Below are positions 22,549 through 35,235 of a stretch of DNA of 64,000 bases, in pieces. The notes under the pieces are model-generated. The model had not been told where the DNA came from. It made no database searches and worked only from the letters and a program-made list of their open reading frames with translations. A program made the translations under genes and the position numbers. The stretch lies in assembly GCA_027943335.1 (NCBI GenBank), contig BSBK01006429.1, positions 186,001 to 250,000 of the forward strand, given 5' to 3'. Each line of letters begins with the position of its first letter. Position 1 is the first letter of the stretch. Origin of the DNA: Chamaecyparis obtusa. Its lineage: Eukaryota > Streptophyta > Pinopsida > Cupressales > Cupressaceae.

Positions 22549-23648
22549 TGTTGGGAATATATATTTGTAATATGTTATTGCAAATAATTTTGTCAGTTTG
22601 TAATCTTGTTTTTAGTGTAAGATCTTTTAACAACCATCTAAAGCTTGTTGCATCCTTTCAAGGATTCCAAGATGGTTGATTAGTATATATAGCAAGTTTT
22701 TGCTCATTTCTGGGGGGCAAAAAATACTCTGTAAGAAAGGTTCTGAATACAAAACCTTATTTTCTTTAAGTAAGAGGATACTGTATCAATGCATTTTGAC
22801 CATTAATACAAAATATTGGAGCTTTGTTATTACTATTTTGTTGTCTTTATGTATGGTGTGTTTTATTTTTCTTATGTATTTAAATTGCAAGGCATTTTGA
22901 ATACATTATTCACAAGGTGAATATAGGGGTTGAGCTTAAGTTTCTTTCAAGGAAAGAATAAAATCTTAAGGGAGGTCTCTGGGAATTAATAATCTGTGTA
23001 TTTATTTGATAACAGTTGTAGGAATTAAAAGGATGGTATGTTAGGCATGTCATTTGAGTTACAGTATTTTTGTTTTGATAGATATATGTGGAGGTAGGGT
23101 TTGACTCTAACACCCAGTGGATAAGGCACTGGTTTTGGATCCATTTACATTTATTTGCCACCCAAGATATAAACAACTCATTGATTTTACTTTATCTGTA
23201 CAAACCATTAATCTGAACTACACTATGACACATTCATAGACATGTATTGTAAAGCTTTATAGAAGTACTAGATGAGGTTAACCTTCCTTGAGTTTGACTC
23301 TAAAACGAAAAAGGATGAATATCCTTAAACCATTGTTTCATGTTTCTGCTTTCATGATTTCCATCATTGTTTTGTGTATCAGGATAATTTGGGCCGTACT
23401 CAGAGTTTTATCATCTTACTAAGTTGATGTTTGAAAGAAATAACAAAGCAGTGAAGGAGCTAGTTCACAATTCAGAGCTCAATTAAACATTGAATTGATA
23501 TAGGTACACCCACCTAAGTATGCATTGCTTGAAGTGAAGAAGGTTTTCTAACCTTAATACCTCAGTGTTTGCATTTTGCTAGATTATAGTCTATTGGGAT
23601 TACATGAGTTCATGAGTATTTGATAATCCGTAGATTTGAGCACTAACA
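22549..23648 (+). repeat. LTR-like block downstream of ORF G
   Basis: It starts TGTTGGGAATATA and ends GAGCACTAACA, giving TG...CA ends over 1.1 kb. It has a transcription-end-like AT-rich part (22.56-22.9 kb). In its 3' half it has phrases shared with the D and K LTRs: the tRNA-Arg-like block and a TAGGTACACCC element corresponding to TAGGTGCACCC. I infer a 3' LTR fragment of a Tat-related family, but its partner was not found. Confidence 0.4.
23103..23142 (+). other. tRNA-Arg-like 5'-half block in the G-associated LTR-like repeat
   Basis: It reads GACTCTAACACCCAGTGGAT then AAGGCACTGGTTTT. From memory, plant tRNA-Arg(ACG) begins GACTCCATGGCCCAATGGAT and continues AAGGCGCTGGTCT. The similarity spans the acceptor start, the D-arm and the beginning of the anticodon arm, and includes an A-box-like sequence. 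No T-arm or B box follows at the right distance, so it is not a tRNA gene. Confidence 0.6.
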
Positions 23649-24190
23649 CCCTCTTCCTCTCTTACAAAATAGTTAAATATGAAATGATTTTAAAAATAGG
23701 AAAACCTAAGGATATTCCACCTACCAATCATAGACTTGGACTCCTTCCTGCACCTTCCATTCTTCCTATATTTACTCCAATTCCACATCCTATACCATAA
23801 AAATATCTAATAGCTTCCATCTCTCATCCTAGAGATGTTCCTCCAATTCCACTTTTAACAAAGGTTGTAAATGAGAAAATGTTGATTGATCCCAAAAATT
23901 CCTTACTTTTAAATGAAACTGAAAGTAATTATAATGATTAAGGTCACCACAACACACACCATGCCAAGGCTTGTCAACTTGCTTCCCAAAATATTTTCTC
24001 AACTAAGATAGCTAATTACACATTGATTCCATTTATCCAATCTTTAACCATTCCATGTAAGGAAGAACATCTTAAGAAAATAAAATTGTGTAAGCATGAA
24101 ATTTTTGTTTTCATATAGAGATCCCATTGTGATTAATCTTGATGATGTTATATATTATAACAATTTATTGATGATAATAATGATGATGCA
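23649..24190. other. Proline-rich degenerate coding-like stretch
   Basis: Plus-strand readings around 23.7-23.95 kb are Pro/Ile-rich (LGLLPAPSILPIFTPIPH) and soon broken by stops. There is no recognised domain. It may be the right-hand remainder of whatever occupies 13.9-17 kb. Confidence 0.3.
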
Positions 24191-25741
24191 AATTTATTTT
24201 TTTATTAGGGGAAAAAATAGGCTTTGAAGGGAGGACTTAATACCACTTAAAAAAGCATATCTTAACTAGGATCTAGAACACAACTGAAAGAAACAATTAC
24301 AAGAGGTACATCATTACAAAATATCAACTAACAAATAATATAGAAATAACATCCTAAAGAATATCACCAAACAAAGAACAAGTTTCTAAACCAAGAAATA
24401 AAAGCCTTACAACTCAATATACATGGTTTTCAAAGGATCGCTTAACTTTAAACATAAAAAATCCAAAATAGGTTTTAAGAAGGCTCCCAAAACCTTATTT
24501 TTTACTAGTTAAAAGATGATACAATAACTACTTATTGGATGAATAAAAAACAAAGTGTTTTGACTAGGCTCTCTTAATCTGTCCAATAGTTTTGCTAGGC
24601 ATCGCAAACCTAAACATTATCAACCCAAAGAAGAGAAACAAAGGGGTTTTGAATGGATACCCTAACCTCACATTTGAGTTTCTCTCTATCTTTTAGAACC
24701 AAATTGAAGCTCTCAAAGAAGGCACCCCACTAGCCAATCCACATGACACTTTCAATACTCTTTTTCCCTTCAATAGGAGACAAAATTACCTCTATAGGAG
24801 AAATAGTCTAGGAGACGGGCATGAAAATTCCCAAATTAGCATTCATCTTTCACTCTAAACAATAATATAATACTCGAATGAGGTGCACATAAAGCCAAAA
24901 AAAACTCTTTACATAAGAAATAGACCACCTCCATAGGGTAAACCACCCCTTTAATAGGCTATAAGAAAGAGAAGACCAAGAGAAACATGATACTATCTCC
25001 CAACATAGCCACCCAAATACACCCTACCATAATAGGGGCCTTGCAAGAAGAAAAATAAGCATAAAAGAGAGAAACCCACTTAAAATCAAAACTTAAACAA
25101 CACCAGGAACTCACTAGTGAAAACATAACCCAACCAAAGGGAAAACCTAACCAAGAAAAAACACCAAGAAGGGACCTTGAAAATTTATAGCAACCCACCA
25201 AGCCACAAGAAAAAAGACCAACTGAAAGCCCCTACAATAGAAAAAGCATGCCAAAAAAGGAAGATAACAAAGGCATAGAAGAAGAGCCCCAAAATAAAAG
25301 AGAAGAGAATAAAAGGTTCCAAGGCAGAGATGATCCAAAAGCTAGATAAAAATAACTAAAAATAACCAAATACCAACAACCCAAACCACCAAAATAAAAA
25401 CATTAGACCACAACAAAAATAAGGGAAATAGGAATAGAGCCCAAAACAAGTGACACCCCCATTCTCCAAGACCTCCAAAAAGAAGTAGACCAAAGGAAGA
25501 TGTAAGGGAAGCTAGGTAGAATGAAACCACACCCAACCCCAAAATAGAAACTCTAGCATGAGCAAGAAAGAAAATGAAAACAACTACTATAGAAGGCAAT
25601 GAAAAGAGTGTGAACCTAAGAATATAACCACCACCCTCAGATAGGAGTCATGTGGGAAAAAACCCTTACACCAATGAAATAGCCACACACTATGGAGGAA
25701 GACAAACCAATTCAAAATCTCATCACCATGAAGTAGGGACC
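24191..25741. other. A-rich strand, no supported gene
   Basis: The plus strand is unusually A-rich, so minus-strand open frames (24959-25814) come out as strings of Phe, Leu, Trp and Gly. They overlap each other and show no motif. The left end (24190-24230), read on the minus strand, finishes CCCCTAATAAAAAAATAAAT, which could be a LINE-like 3' tail. No RT motif supports this. Confidence 0.3.
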
Positions 25742-26862
25742 TGTTGTGGTTCCACAACCACACTCCCCTATTAAGCCACTTGGCTTCAGGGCCCCCCCCC
25801 TCTTTTTGGCTCACTCTGAGTTTTTCTCTGCTTGTCTATCTTATTGTTTGTCTTTCGGTCTAAGTTGTTTTCTTTGGTCTTATTTGTATTTCATACTTTC
25901 ACACTTTTGGAGTCCCAAAAGTGTGAAAGGCTAGAAAATATGTTAAACTTAAGCATCTTTGATCCTTGGGGTTTTAGACTTTCAGACATTCAGACACTGA
26001 AAGGTCCAATTCTCCAAAGAGAATCAGCCTTTCGAAACTTTGAGCTTTTGGAGGTCGAAACCCCCGAAAGATCAAAAGGTCAATTAGAAGAGGTGGCTAA
26101 TGTCACTACCACCAGTTGCCTATATAAGGTGGTGAGCTTCTTTTTGACTCACTTGTTTTCTTCTCACGATCTCAGTTTTTGGATTTTTTTAGGCACACTT
26201 TCTTGCTTGGTTTTCTCTGCTCCTCGGTTTCTTGTGTCTTCTTTTTGGTTTATTTTCTTGTGGCTTGTTTGTGGTTGGTGTCTTCATCCTACCTCTATCT
26301 TTTCTCATTGGCCTTTGGTTTTGTTTCCCATTTTTTCTTTTTTCTTAGTTGGCATTTGCTAGGGTTTGTAGGTTTTGGTTGGTCTTGTCCTGCTTCGAGT
26401 TCGTAGGGTTGTCCCTCTAGACCCCGTAGCCATGGGTTTGTGGTCGGACATATTTTTGAGCTTGAAACCCTAAACCCTCAATCTTCACCTTTTTGGCCAT
26501 AAAACTTTTAGAATTTCACAGTCTGAAAATCGGAAAGGATCTATCTTTAGAAAATTGGCTAAGTCCCTTTTCAGCATTTCGATGGTTTTGCACACCAAAG
26601 ATTTAATACCTCTGAATCACTGAAACCCAGGCTTTTTTAACCTTCAAAGCATCAAGCTTGACACTATGGCTAGGTCCCCTTCTTCTATATTTTTGGCCTT
26701 TCAGAGGTCATGTACCCCTGAAGGTCCGAATGGTCAAAATTGGTTCCCAGGCACTTTTAACTTGGGTTGTTTGGTTGTTTCTATCTCTTTTTCATCAGAG
26801 TTTCTTGCATGATTTGGGTAGTTTGATGATCTCTGATTTGTGTCCCCTGGCTCTTTGCAAAA
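25742..26862 (+). other. Element F upstream region (LTR/leader-like)
   Basis: A non-coding region ahead of ORF F. It opens with a palindrome (TGTTGTGGTTCCACAACCAC). It contains a hairpin CACTTTTGG/CCAAAAGTG at about 25.9 kb and several CTTTCGAAA / CCGAAAG words. A TATA box follows at 26121, then a long C/T-rich leader to the ATG at 26863. It behaves like the U3-R-U5 and leader of an LTR element, but I could not find a matching 3' copy after 46.1 kb. Confidence 0.4.
26121..26128 (+). promoter_or_regulatory. TATA box upstream of ORF F
   Basis: TATATAAG occurs in a TGCCTATATAAGGTGG context, about 740 bp before the ORF F start. It is followed by a pyrimidine-rich stretch. This is the strongest core-promoter-like sequence of this region. 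Confidence 0.5.
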
Positions 26863-29122
26863 ATGGCAGAGAAGGTCAACTCACTGGCTATGAGGTACTA
26901 GTTCAAGGGATATCATACGCCCTCCAAAGTTTGGAATTTGCACTCTGAGATCACAGATACTGACATCAGGAATGTCAGTTGGAATGACTATCTAGTAAGA
27001 TGCACACAAATGATGGGAAGGTCTAAGGATTGCACTTCATTAATGTATAGTTATCTAGTAAATGCAGTAGCACACCCTGTCTCCATCCTCTCCTCAGACC
27101 TGATCATCACTTTAGAAAACCACTACATACCAGATGAGGGAATGGTCAAGAAAAACATGGGTGAAGTAGTTCGGGATCTTCAGCCTAACAAAATTGAAGA
27201 TGTCTTCCACCTACCCAAAGGGGTAGAAAAGTTTTATAGCTTCTCCATTGGCAAGGGAATGGATTTTTACAACAAAGATGTCTCATTATCCCACGAGATT
27301 GTGAACAAGGAGTACCTCATACAACCTTTGCCCAGAAATAAGTTGGAAAAGATAGACATGTGGAGAGGATACATGAAAGAAGACATCCAGGCAACCATCA
27401 CCATGTTTAGTTAGGTGTATGGACTACTGAAGTCCTTCCAATTGGAACCATGGATGATATTTCTCATTGAGAAGATAAAGGAGTGACAAGTGAGGTTCGT
27501 ATGGGTTACTATTCTCAGTGATAACCTAGACCAACAAATAACTATATTAAAGAATGACCCTCACTTATACATCACATCTTATGTTGTGTACTTATTGGCT
27601 ACAAGGGTGGTGTACCAGGGATTGGTGAAAGTTGGATCCATGGGTGATCAAAATACATGGCCATTCATAGTGTACCCACAACTAGTTCGAAAGGAATACT
27701 ATGCAGTGGATAGTCTAGAATTCTGCATTGTCAATGATGCTTTTGTGTTTTCCATCATACACTCTATTGAAGGAGAATATGCCAAGAGAATCTCCATAGA
27801 AGCTACTATAAAGGTGAAGGCCCTTGGGGAATTCTATATTTAGTTCAAGACCCTTACATACATCTAGGTAGAAGGAAGCACCTTGACTCCTAAGAAGCTT
27901 CCAAGATATCCATCAAATATGGTAATCTTGTTGGAGATGGACCGACAATTGTCAGATGCCCATGAACATATCTAGCACAAGAAGAACCATTGTTGGGATT
28001 TCCTAATTTCCATAGGGTCCTAATGTGTACAGGGTATGAAGATTTATAAATCCTTGGCATTCGAATGGGATGAATTCCCTCTACAAAACTACAATCTCAT
28101 AAGGACAAGGTTTGATTCGGTTGGTATGTATAGCCACATAATGGGGAGACACGTTATACATGAGCCTCACATTGAGAATCATTGGATAAATTGCCTATAT
28201 GATTATGATGTTAGTATCTGTGATTACTATGGGATGAGTTTGGAGCTAGCGTAGACTACCCTATTGATACAGGTATCGCGGAAGGTAAAAGAAGTTGATT
28301 CTGAGGATGTTTTGGATCCTATCTACAACATGGATAAGGTATACACTAGAGCCATCTTAAATGCTAAGGTGGATAAGGACAAAAATGATGACATCAACTT
28401 CAAGGAAAGACACATCATCAAGGTGACTATGGCATGGATCACTCATCTATTTCCTATGGATCCTATACATATGAAACAACAACCAACTCAACCCTCCAAG
28501 GAAAAGAGGAAGAAAGGTGAGAAGGTGTTGATGCCAATGTTCAAAGAGACTATGCCACAGAAGTCAAAAATGGTGTATAGGAATGAGCACCCTACAACAT
28601 ATGGCTCTACTACCCATTCAAAAAAGCCCAATACTAGAATGAATGGAAGCATAACACCTCCAGATGCACCTTCTTCTAGTGGTCTTGAACCTTTGAGTGC
28701 ACCAAAAAAGGAACCTACATTCACGGTGACTCGACCTAGGCCAGCTAGGGTAATAAAATGGCACATACACAAGAGAAATAAAGACTCAACACCCACTCAG
28801 ATGGACACCCTCTTAGAGGAAGATGAAGATGAGGAGGATCAAGTGCTCCTCGACAGAAGAACTCAATCTGTAGGATTCTTGAAAAGGAGAGTACAGGATG
28901 AATATCAACAAGGAGACATCAAAGGAGGACCCCAAGGAGAGCTGATATATCTAAATGCTCTGGGTGATGATGAATTTGACATCTCTAATTTTGAAGGACT
29001 TCATGGTTTCCAAGAATTTAAGCAATAGGCTCTAGCTATAGGACATTACCTTTCTTTTGATTCCCTCCCTACACAGTTCACTAGTCTTCTTGGAAATGTG
29101 GGAGAGGAAGTTCCATGGAACT
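26863..29122 (+). pseudogene. ORF F, 5' part: unclassified retroelement protein interrupted by element D
   Basis: The ATG at 26863 (MAEKVNSLAMRY) opens a frame that stays in phase for 2.26 kb. In-frame stops are TAG at 26899, 27412, 27841, 27865, 27973, 28252 and 29026, TGA at 27484 and TAA at 28021. Recognisable blocks are a globular N-terminal region (VFHLPKGVEKFYSFSIGKGM, then FQLEPWMIFLIEKIK), a basic, Pro/Ser/Thr-rich middle (28.45-28.8 kb) and an acidic region (LEEDEDEED). No pol motif is present. The frame runs up to the insertion point of D (TSD GAACT at 29118-29122). It continues in phase through the inverted 173-bp spacer (41610-41782 read backward) and on at 44517. The N-terminal style recalls large ORFs of uncharacterised plant transposable elements. 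I do not assign a function. Confidence 0.75.
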
Positions 29123-29530
29123 TGTTAGGCCATTTTTTTAGTCATTGCAAAATCTTGTAAAATTGGCCTATCCCTTGCATGATTTTGTTAAGTGTCCTGC
29201 CCCATGCTTTTCAATGTTGTCACCTTGCTTTAGCCCATGTCACGTCTCTTACTTTGCAAAACCCAGAAAGATTTTCATTTTTTAAGGTCTGCGGGAGCAA
29301 ATTTTAAAAATTTCTGCCACAGTGTCGAAAACATGTAGTGTTTTCAAAAATCCATATTGTTTTCGGCTTCCCTGTCACCTTTTGGTCTATCATAAAATCT
29401 ATGTTGTTTTCAACCCTTTGCCTTAAGCTTTACGCACTTGTCTTTGATGCTGAAAACTTTGTGTGTTTTCAACCTATGTTTAACTACACATGTCCGACTA
29501 TGTGGTGGGTCCAACTTCTTTCCTATTGCC

Positions 29531-30518
29531 TGTCGCATGGCTGCATGTCAGACTTTTCTGACATGCGATCATGCGACCGCTTGCCATGTGGCCGTGTGGG
29601 TCCCATGTCCTATGCAGCTACCTAGTGGTCTTCTTTGTGAAGTGGACAAGTGTGATGGTGGTGGGACCTATTTTTCCAAAGGCACAGCGGGTCCTGATGT
29701 GTCAGAAGATCAACGGTTGTCGTTAAAGCACAAAGGTTTTGTCAGGGCTATCTTCTTTTGCAACAACCGTCTGATCCTTTGGATGGGTTTGGCTTCTTTG
29801 GTGTGGTCCTGAAGGTGGACATGTGGCAGCCTATAATAGGCTATCACATAATCGCATAGCCCTACTTTTGGCTATGCGATCATGCGATCGCTTGCCACAT
29901 GTCCTCGGGGGTCCTATCGGCAGGTTGGTCTGGTTGCATTTCTATGTCACAGAGGTGGTGATGTGGAAGATTTGAGTTCGCCATCGCATAATCACATAGC
30001 CTTCCTCTCAGCTATGCGATCATGCAACCAGCCAACACATGTCCTTGTTCGTGGTTGCGGAGTTGTGCGGTGGCAGTTTCTATGGTGGTTGCGGTGGCAG
30101 TTTTCCTACGGTGGTGTTAACAGTGAGGTTAAGGTTGGCAGGCTGTCACATGTCCACATAGCCCATTTCTGGGCTATGCGATGATGCGATAGGGTGCCAT
30201 GTGTCCCTAGGGCCCATCTATCTATTTGGTGGGCTCGGTGGTGGGTGAGATCATGGCAGTCTTTGATTGGTCAGCGCTGGTGGGATGTTAAGTTTTGAAC
30301 AGGGGCCCAGGCTTGGATTTCTCGGTGGTGTTTTGACGGCAGGTGGGTGCATGGTAGCGGTTTGCCACATGTTCACATGGGCCATTTCCATGGCTTGTGA
30401 ACATGTGACAAACCTTGTTGTGGTAGTGGTTTGAACGTCCAGTGGTTATGTGGAGGCAGATGGTTAGTAGGTATCCTATGTTTGCATAACCCATTTTGAA
30501 GTTATGTGATCATGTGAC
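29531..30518. repeat. Array of six hairpins in the D 5' LTR
   Basis: Six imperfect inverted repeats lie at about 29534-29576, 29845-29887, 29986-30025, 30147-30188, 30366-30407 and 30478-30518. The common form is CATGATCGCATAGCC, a loop of about 8 bases, then GGCTATGCGATCATG, with variants based on CATGTC, CATGGGCC and GCATAACCC. Most are followed within about 15 bases by a GCCACATGTCC-like word. The arrays at 39291-40278 and 43117-44103 are the counterparts in the other two LTRs. Confidence 0.85.
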
Positions 30519-31425
30519 CAAGCATTTATTTGAGGCCCGTTCCCTGTGCCGAGGAGAATTGATGACTGCATAGTTGCGCGGCTAGGAGACAAATGGTTAA
30601 AGGCTTATTTCCCACCAAATGCTTGTAGCTGTTGCAGTTTGAGGTTTGATTTTTCTGAGAGACAGAGTGTACCATGTTTGTGAAATTAAATGCAAAATTG
30701 ACCCTGTTCGGTGAGAAGTGACTGGCAAGCTGTTTGTAGTGTGGTCTAGGGTGCTTGGTGGTTGTTTATAGAGGTGAATTTGTACCTGGTGCCGTGTGGT
30801 TTTGAGCTCAAGAAGTGTTTGTAGCTGGTGGATTTTGACTGTTTGAGCTTGTTTGCTGTGGCTTGGTCCCTGTCCTGTATGTGTTTATTTCTTGGTGGGG
30901 TTAGGTAATTTTGAATTTCAAATGATCACATGCTTGTATTGTAACCCTGGTATAAAGGTATTTTTTATGATCATTTTGGGGCATTGGGAGTTAGATTTTA
31001 AAAACTTTTTTGTTGTGAGTCTTCTGCTTGGTCAGGATTGTAACATTTTGGCAATTGGTATTTTTTGATAACAAAGAGAAAGTTGCAGGTCTAAGCTATA
31101 ATTTGCAAGCTTGACTCCTCTGGTTTGATTGTTTACACTTAAGGATTCTTCACACTTAATACAAATATATGATCCTTGTCTCTCCTTTGTGTCATTCCAG
31201 ATAGATTTTGAACTTTCTAGTTCACTGCATACTTGTTTGTGTATGTGTCTTCATTCTTCAGTTCTAATCAAGGATTAGATTAAATTATGCTTTAGATGAG
31301 ACATAGATCTATCTCTTGTCTATGTGAGGATTTCATATAAGTAGTAAAGGAGATTATAGATGTGTTTATGGCTTGGAATCTTAGCTATTTTCTGGTGTGT
31401 GTAGTAGTCATGTTCTAGGAGATCT

Positions 31426-31447
31426 TGCCCAATGGATGAGGCACTGG
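31426..31447 (+). other. tRNA-Arg D-arm-like block in the D 5' LTR
   Basis: CCCAATGGATGAGGCACTGG differs by two bases from the D-arm region I recall for plant tRNA-Arg(ACG), CCCAATGGATAAGGCGCTGG. An A-box-like TGCCCAATGG is included. Copies lie at 41184-41205 and, inverted, at 42187-42208. A diverged one is in the K LTR at 63085-63106. Confidence 0.65.
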
Positions 31448-31854
31448 CCTGAATGATTATCTCTTTATCAACAGATACTAATTGCTGCTATTATGATTCA
31501 AACATATAAAATAAGAACCATTCTTTAAGTTTTCAACATTTGGTCGTCTATAGTTCTACCCCATAGCAATGGAGAGTCATTGAGTGTGTGGTTAACATTC
31601 AGTACTTTCTTGCTATCCATTTACCTATTTTACAAGCCTAGTTCTTGGTGCATGAAGTGTATTTTATACTAGGTTAGGTGCACCCGCCTTGGTTTTGGAG
31701 AGCCAAAAGTAGAAGAGGGCATATTAAGTCCCTATAGTTGGTCCAGTTATCCTAAGACCTCTTAGCAATTTTGGAGTTAACCATTCTTGAAATCCATCTG
31801 AGGGTATACTGGTAGCCTGCCAGAGCATAAGCATCATTTTGGACACCAACAAGA

Positions 31855-31872
31855 TGGTGACTCTATTGGGGA
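31855..31872 (+). other. Element D primer-binding site (tRNA-Arg)
   Basis: TGGTGACTCTATTGGGGA starts three bases after the 5' LTR. It is a C-to-T-decayed version of TGGCGACTCCACTGGGGA, the complement of the 3' end of a plant tRNA-Arg as I remember it. The K element has a less decayed copy at 63530. Confidence 0.75.
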
Positions 31873-32061
31873 AGTGTTATGCATGTTCATCTTAACCAGT
31901 AGGTGATCATTGGAAAGCAGGGTTATCCTCATCCCTTGTCTCTTTAACTTATTGGAGAATTTTTTTGAAGTCAAGAAATTTCATTGTAATATTCCCAATA
32001 CACTTGGGTGGTGACTCAAAAATCTTGGTAGCAGTACTGGTCAGTGATTTGTTTTGCAAAG

Positions 32062-34575
32062 ATGAGTTATAGAGGTTCCAAATCTCAGAGAAAGAAGCCT
32101 CTTGAAGATATAATGGAGGAAGGCATTCCAAGTACTTCAAGGCCTAGTCAGATAAGGGGAGAAAAGAAAAGAAGAGGTGTTTCTTAGACTTGGAGAAACA
32201 AGAAAGATACCAGACAAGAAACCCAAGCCAGGCCTAGTCAAGAAGAAGACAATTCAGAATATGAAGAGGCTGCTGTTGACTTGGGATTGAATCAGTATGA
32301 AGATGAAATTCAAGTGGGAGATTATGAGTCAGACACTACACTCCCTGAGTCAGAAGAGATCTTTGAGGAGGTCTATGAACTAGAAAGAAGAGTTCAAGAG
32401 CAGCTTGCCATTAGGCAGCAAAGAGAAAATAACAAAGAAGATAAAGTAAGACAAGCCATGATAAGGGTTGATCAGCTAAAAAGGAAGTTATTGGATTTGG
32501 AGGCAATTAATTTTGTCCCAGAGCCTGAAAGAGTGGAGGAACAACCTATTATGCAAAGGACACATGAGGAAACCAGACCAAGAGATAAAGGAAAATAGAA
32601 GGCCATTGGAGTTCAGATCAATGAACAAGCTATTGTTGATAGAACATCAGATCTAGGACTGAAATTAGACTCAGACCTTGAGATAGCTAGAAGGAAGAAA
32701 GAGATATTGGACAAAGAACTAGAGAAAGCTGAGTTGGAGGCTTCTACTGCAGAAATCGAAAAGAAGATAGATTTTCTCAGGCATGCTTCAAGACCTTCAA
32801 ATGTTGCTGCTTCCTTCTTGGGGCAAGGTGGAAATCATGGTAACAATGTAGCTCAAGCAAATGATGTGTTAGGTGCTACTAGGGTTCCTAATGGTTCAAA
32901 CACAAGGACATCTACATCTCAAGGAATGGATCCACTGCATGGAGCTCCTATTCATGAAAGGTACAAACAACTTACCTTCTTTGGTATTCCTGGTTATCCT
33001 AATGTAATCCTTGATGAGATTATAAAAAAGCTTCCCGAATTTACTGGAAATAATGTCATCACATGTGAAGAACATCTAAAAAATTTCATAGATGTAATAG
33101 ATGATTACAATATAGAGCCTGATGATGTTATCATGAAGCTATTTGTACAATCCCTGATTGAGGATGCTAGGGATTGGTTTAGAGGGTTACCCCATGCTAG
33201 TATAGGGTTATGGAATGGATTTAAAAATTGTTTCAAAGAACATTATGGTGATAAGACTAATGAGGGTTTTATCTTGAATGAATTCAATAATATAAAGAAA
33301 AATCAGAATGAAGAGGTCCTTGAATTCAACATAAGGTTCCAAAAGGCCATGCATAGGCTCTTGTAGGTTATCAAATTAGATGATAGGGTATGTCTTGTGA
33401 CATACTTTAATGCCTTTGATGCAAATATGGGATATCTCTTGAGGGATAAGAACCCTAGAAGTCTTGGAGAGGCTTACAAGTTGGCTATCAATGTAGAGAG
33501 CAATAGAAAAATATCAGGGAAGATAGGAAGAAGAGATGATTGTAGGCCTCAAATGTAGAGTAAGAAAGAAATGGGAAGGTTTTCTGACTCTAAACCCAAA
33601 GAGGATAACAATCTAAAATAGATTTTAAAGGCTTTGGAAGGTTTAAAGCCTAGAGAAAAGGAAAACAATAGGGCTATGACTATGGAGAGGTCAGCTCCAA
33701 ACAATTTTAGCAAACAGCCAAGGATGTAAAATTATCCGTATAACACTCAGTGGAAAGATGGCAAGCCCATTTTCCCAACTAAGCAACAAAGGCCTGATGG
33801 AAGGATCCCTAATCCTTTACAGAGAAATTCAGTGAATTTAGCTAATGAGGTTCCATGGTGTGTTGTTTGTCAATCTCCTCATAGTCCAGAGCATTGTGTC
33901 ATTGCTTTGAATTTACCAGATAATCAAGAAGGTCAGGAGCAATATGATAAGGAAGGATGTGGTATGACTTCTTCACATGCGTGGGATGAAGCTGACTCTA
34001 CTGATGATGAAGAGGGAGAAGAGTTTGATGATGTTGGATGTGGTGTAGTAAGGGGTGAGGACCAAGTTTCTTTAAGAAGACCATTAGATGAAGAAATTTC
34101 TCAAATCACTGCAGACATGGTCACTCAAGCTAGAAGCAATTACAACTTGAGAAATAGGATAGTTGGAAATGTAGTTGGTAAACCAGGTAGTATGTTCATC
34201 AAGAGGATAGAAAATAGTGCTCAACAACATGAAGAAAAGGGGAAGGGTGCTTGTGTTGCTGACCAAGCGAAGGTAAAAAGGAAAATTATGCCTATTACAG
34301 CACCTAGGAACAAAGCAAAGACATCAAATGTTGTTGTTTCTGCCTTTCAGAAGGGAGAGGAATCCTCTCTCAAGGACAAATCTGAGTCCACAAAAGATAA
34401 AGTTGTCACTATTTTTGAAGAACACATGAATAGCCAGAAGTATGTTCCAATAGATATGTCTAAGTTGCTTTCACAGATTACTATCAAGGTTCCACTTTTG
34501 GAAATGATGAGAATAGAAGAACACAAGGTTAGAGCCTTGAATTGGGTGAATGGTGTTTCTTCTACAGGAATCTAG
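32062..34575 (+). pseudogene. Element D gag
   Basis: The frame starts at ATG 32062 (MSYRGSKSQRKKPLEDIMEE). An acidic and coiled-coil N-terminal part (32.28-32.8 kb) is followed by a capsid-like Gag core at about 32.95-33.5 kb, with LPEFTGNNVITCEEHLKNF, ARDWFRGLPHASI and FKEHYGD typical of plant Ty3 Gag. A CX2CX3HX4C zinc knuckle (CVVCQSPHSPEHC) lies at about 33.85-33.9 kb. In-frame stops are TAG at 32185, 32596, 33364, 33556, 33619 and 34573, and TAA at 33727, with no frameshift. It would coat the RNA and form the particle. It is inactive as it stands. Confidence 0.88.
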
Positions 34576-35025
34576 GAGGTGAATAGAAATGACAAGCATG
34601 TGGCTTCCTTGGAAGACACACCTGATAGTAAGAGTGAAGAAATTGTTTCTAAGATCCCTCAAATCTTCTTGGATACAAATGTTGTAAACAGTGTAGTAGG
34701 GACAGTTGATCCTTTCTTCTTGTCCCTTGTGATTGATGGTAAAATATTAAAGAATTGCATGATTGATTCTGGAGCATCAAACACTGTCATGCCTATAGAG
34801 ATCATGAAATCATTAGGATTGAAGGTTGATACACCTCATGGGAGATGCCAAGCTATGGACTCAAGAGAAGTGCCAGTTATTGGTACCATTAAGGCTCTGC
34901 CTTATAAATTAGCTGCATTTCCTTACAAACAGTTGACTATGAGTGTTCTTGTAGTTGACATTCGTCCTCAATATGGAATGTTGTTATCTAGAAAGTGGAG
35001 TGCCTCTATGGGAGGAAGTATTTAA
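34576..35025 (+). pseudogene. Element D aspartic protease
   Basis: A retropepsin-like domain: FFLSLVIDGKILKNCMIDSG carries the DSG catalytic motif (codons 34765-34773), followed by ASNTVMPIEIMKSLGL and VDIRPQYGMLLSRKW. It follows gag in the same phase and ends at a TAA (35023) that looks like a CAA change. It would mature the polyprotein. Confidence 0.88.
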
Positions 35026-35235
35026 TGTGACCTATCTTTTGCCACTTTTGACATTGAAGGAGAGAATGTGAAGGTGTCAAGGGAGGCCAGAACTCCACAT
35101 ATGATTGAGGAGAATGAAAAGGATAACATGAATTGTTTTGTTGACACTGACATTGGTTCATTCCAAGTTCAGAGGAATGAGATGTAGGAGAATATCAGGC
35201 CTATCCTTTTGACTAATGATGAGAGTAACATGGTA

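Larger units (their letters stand above)
29123..31851 (+). repeat. Element D 5' LTR
   Basis: It begins TGTTAGGCC and ends GGACACCAACA. The first half (U3-like) carries six imperfect hairpins (29.53-30.52 kb). A TATA-like TATAAAG lies at about 30.95 kb. The second half carries the tRNA-Arg-like block at 31426-31447. Two related copies occur at 38883-41609 (direct) and 41783-44511 (inverted). Confidence 0.95.

Noticed and set aside
23103..23142. tRNA-Arg gene or SINE
   Set aside because: Only the 5' half is similar; no T-arm, B box or 3' tail at a suitable distance.
16991..23648. A defined LTR pair around ORF G
   Set aside because: The candidate blocks on the two sides do not align with each other and no target-site duplication was found.
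24959..25814. Membrane-protein genes on the minus strand
   Set aside because: The Phe/Leu/Trp/Gly-rich readings come from an A-rich plus strand, overlap each other and have no family motif.
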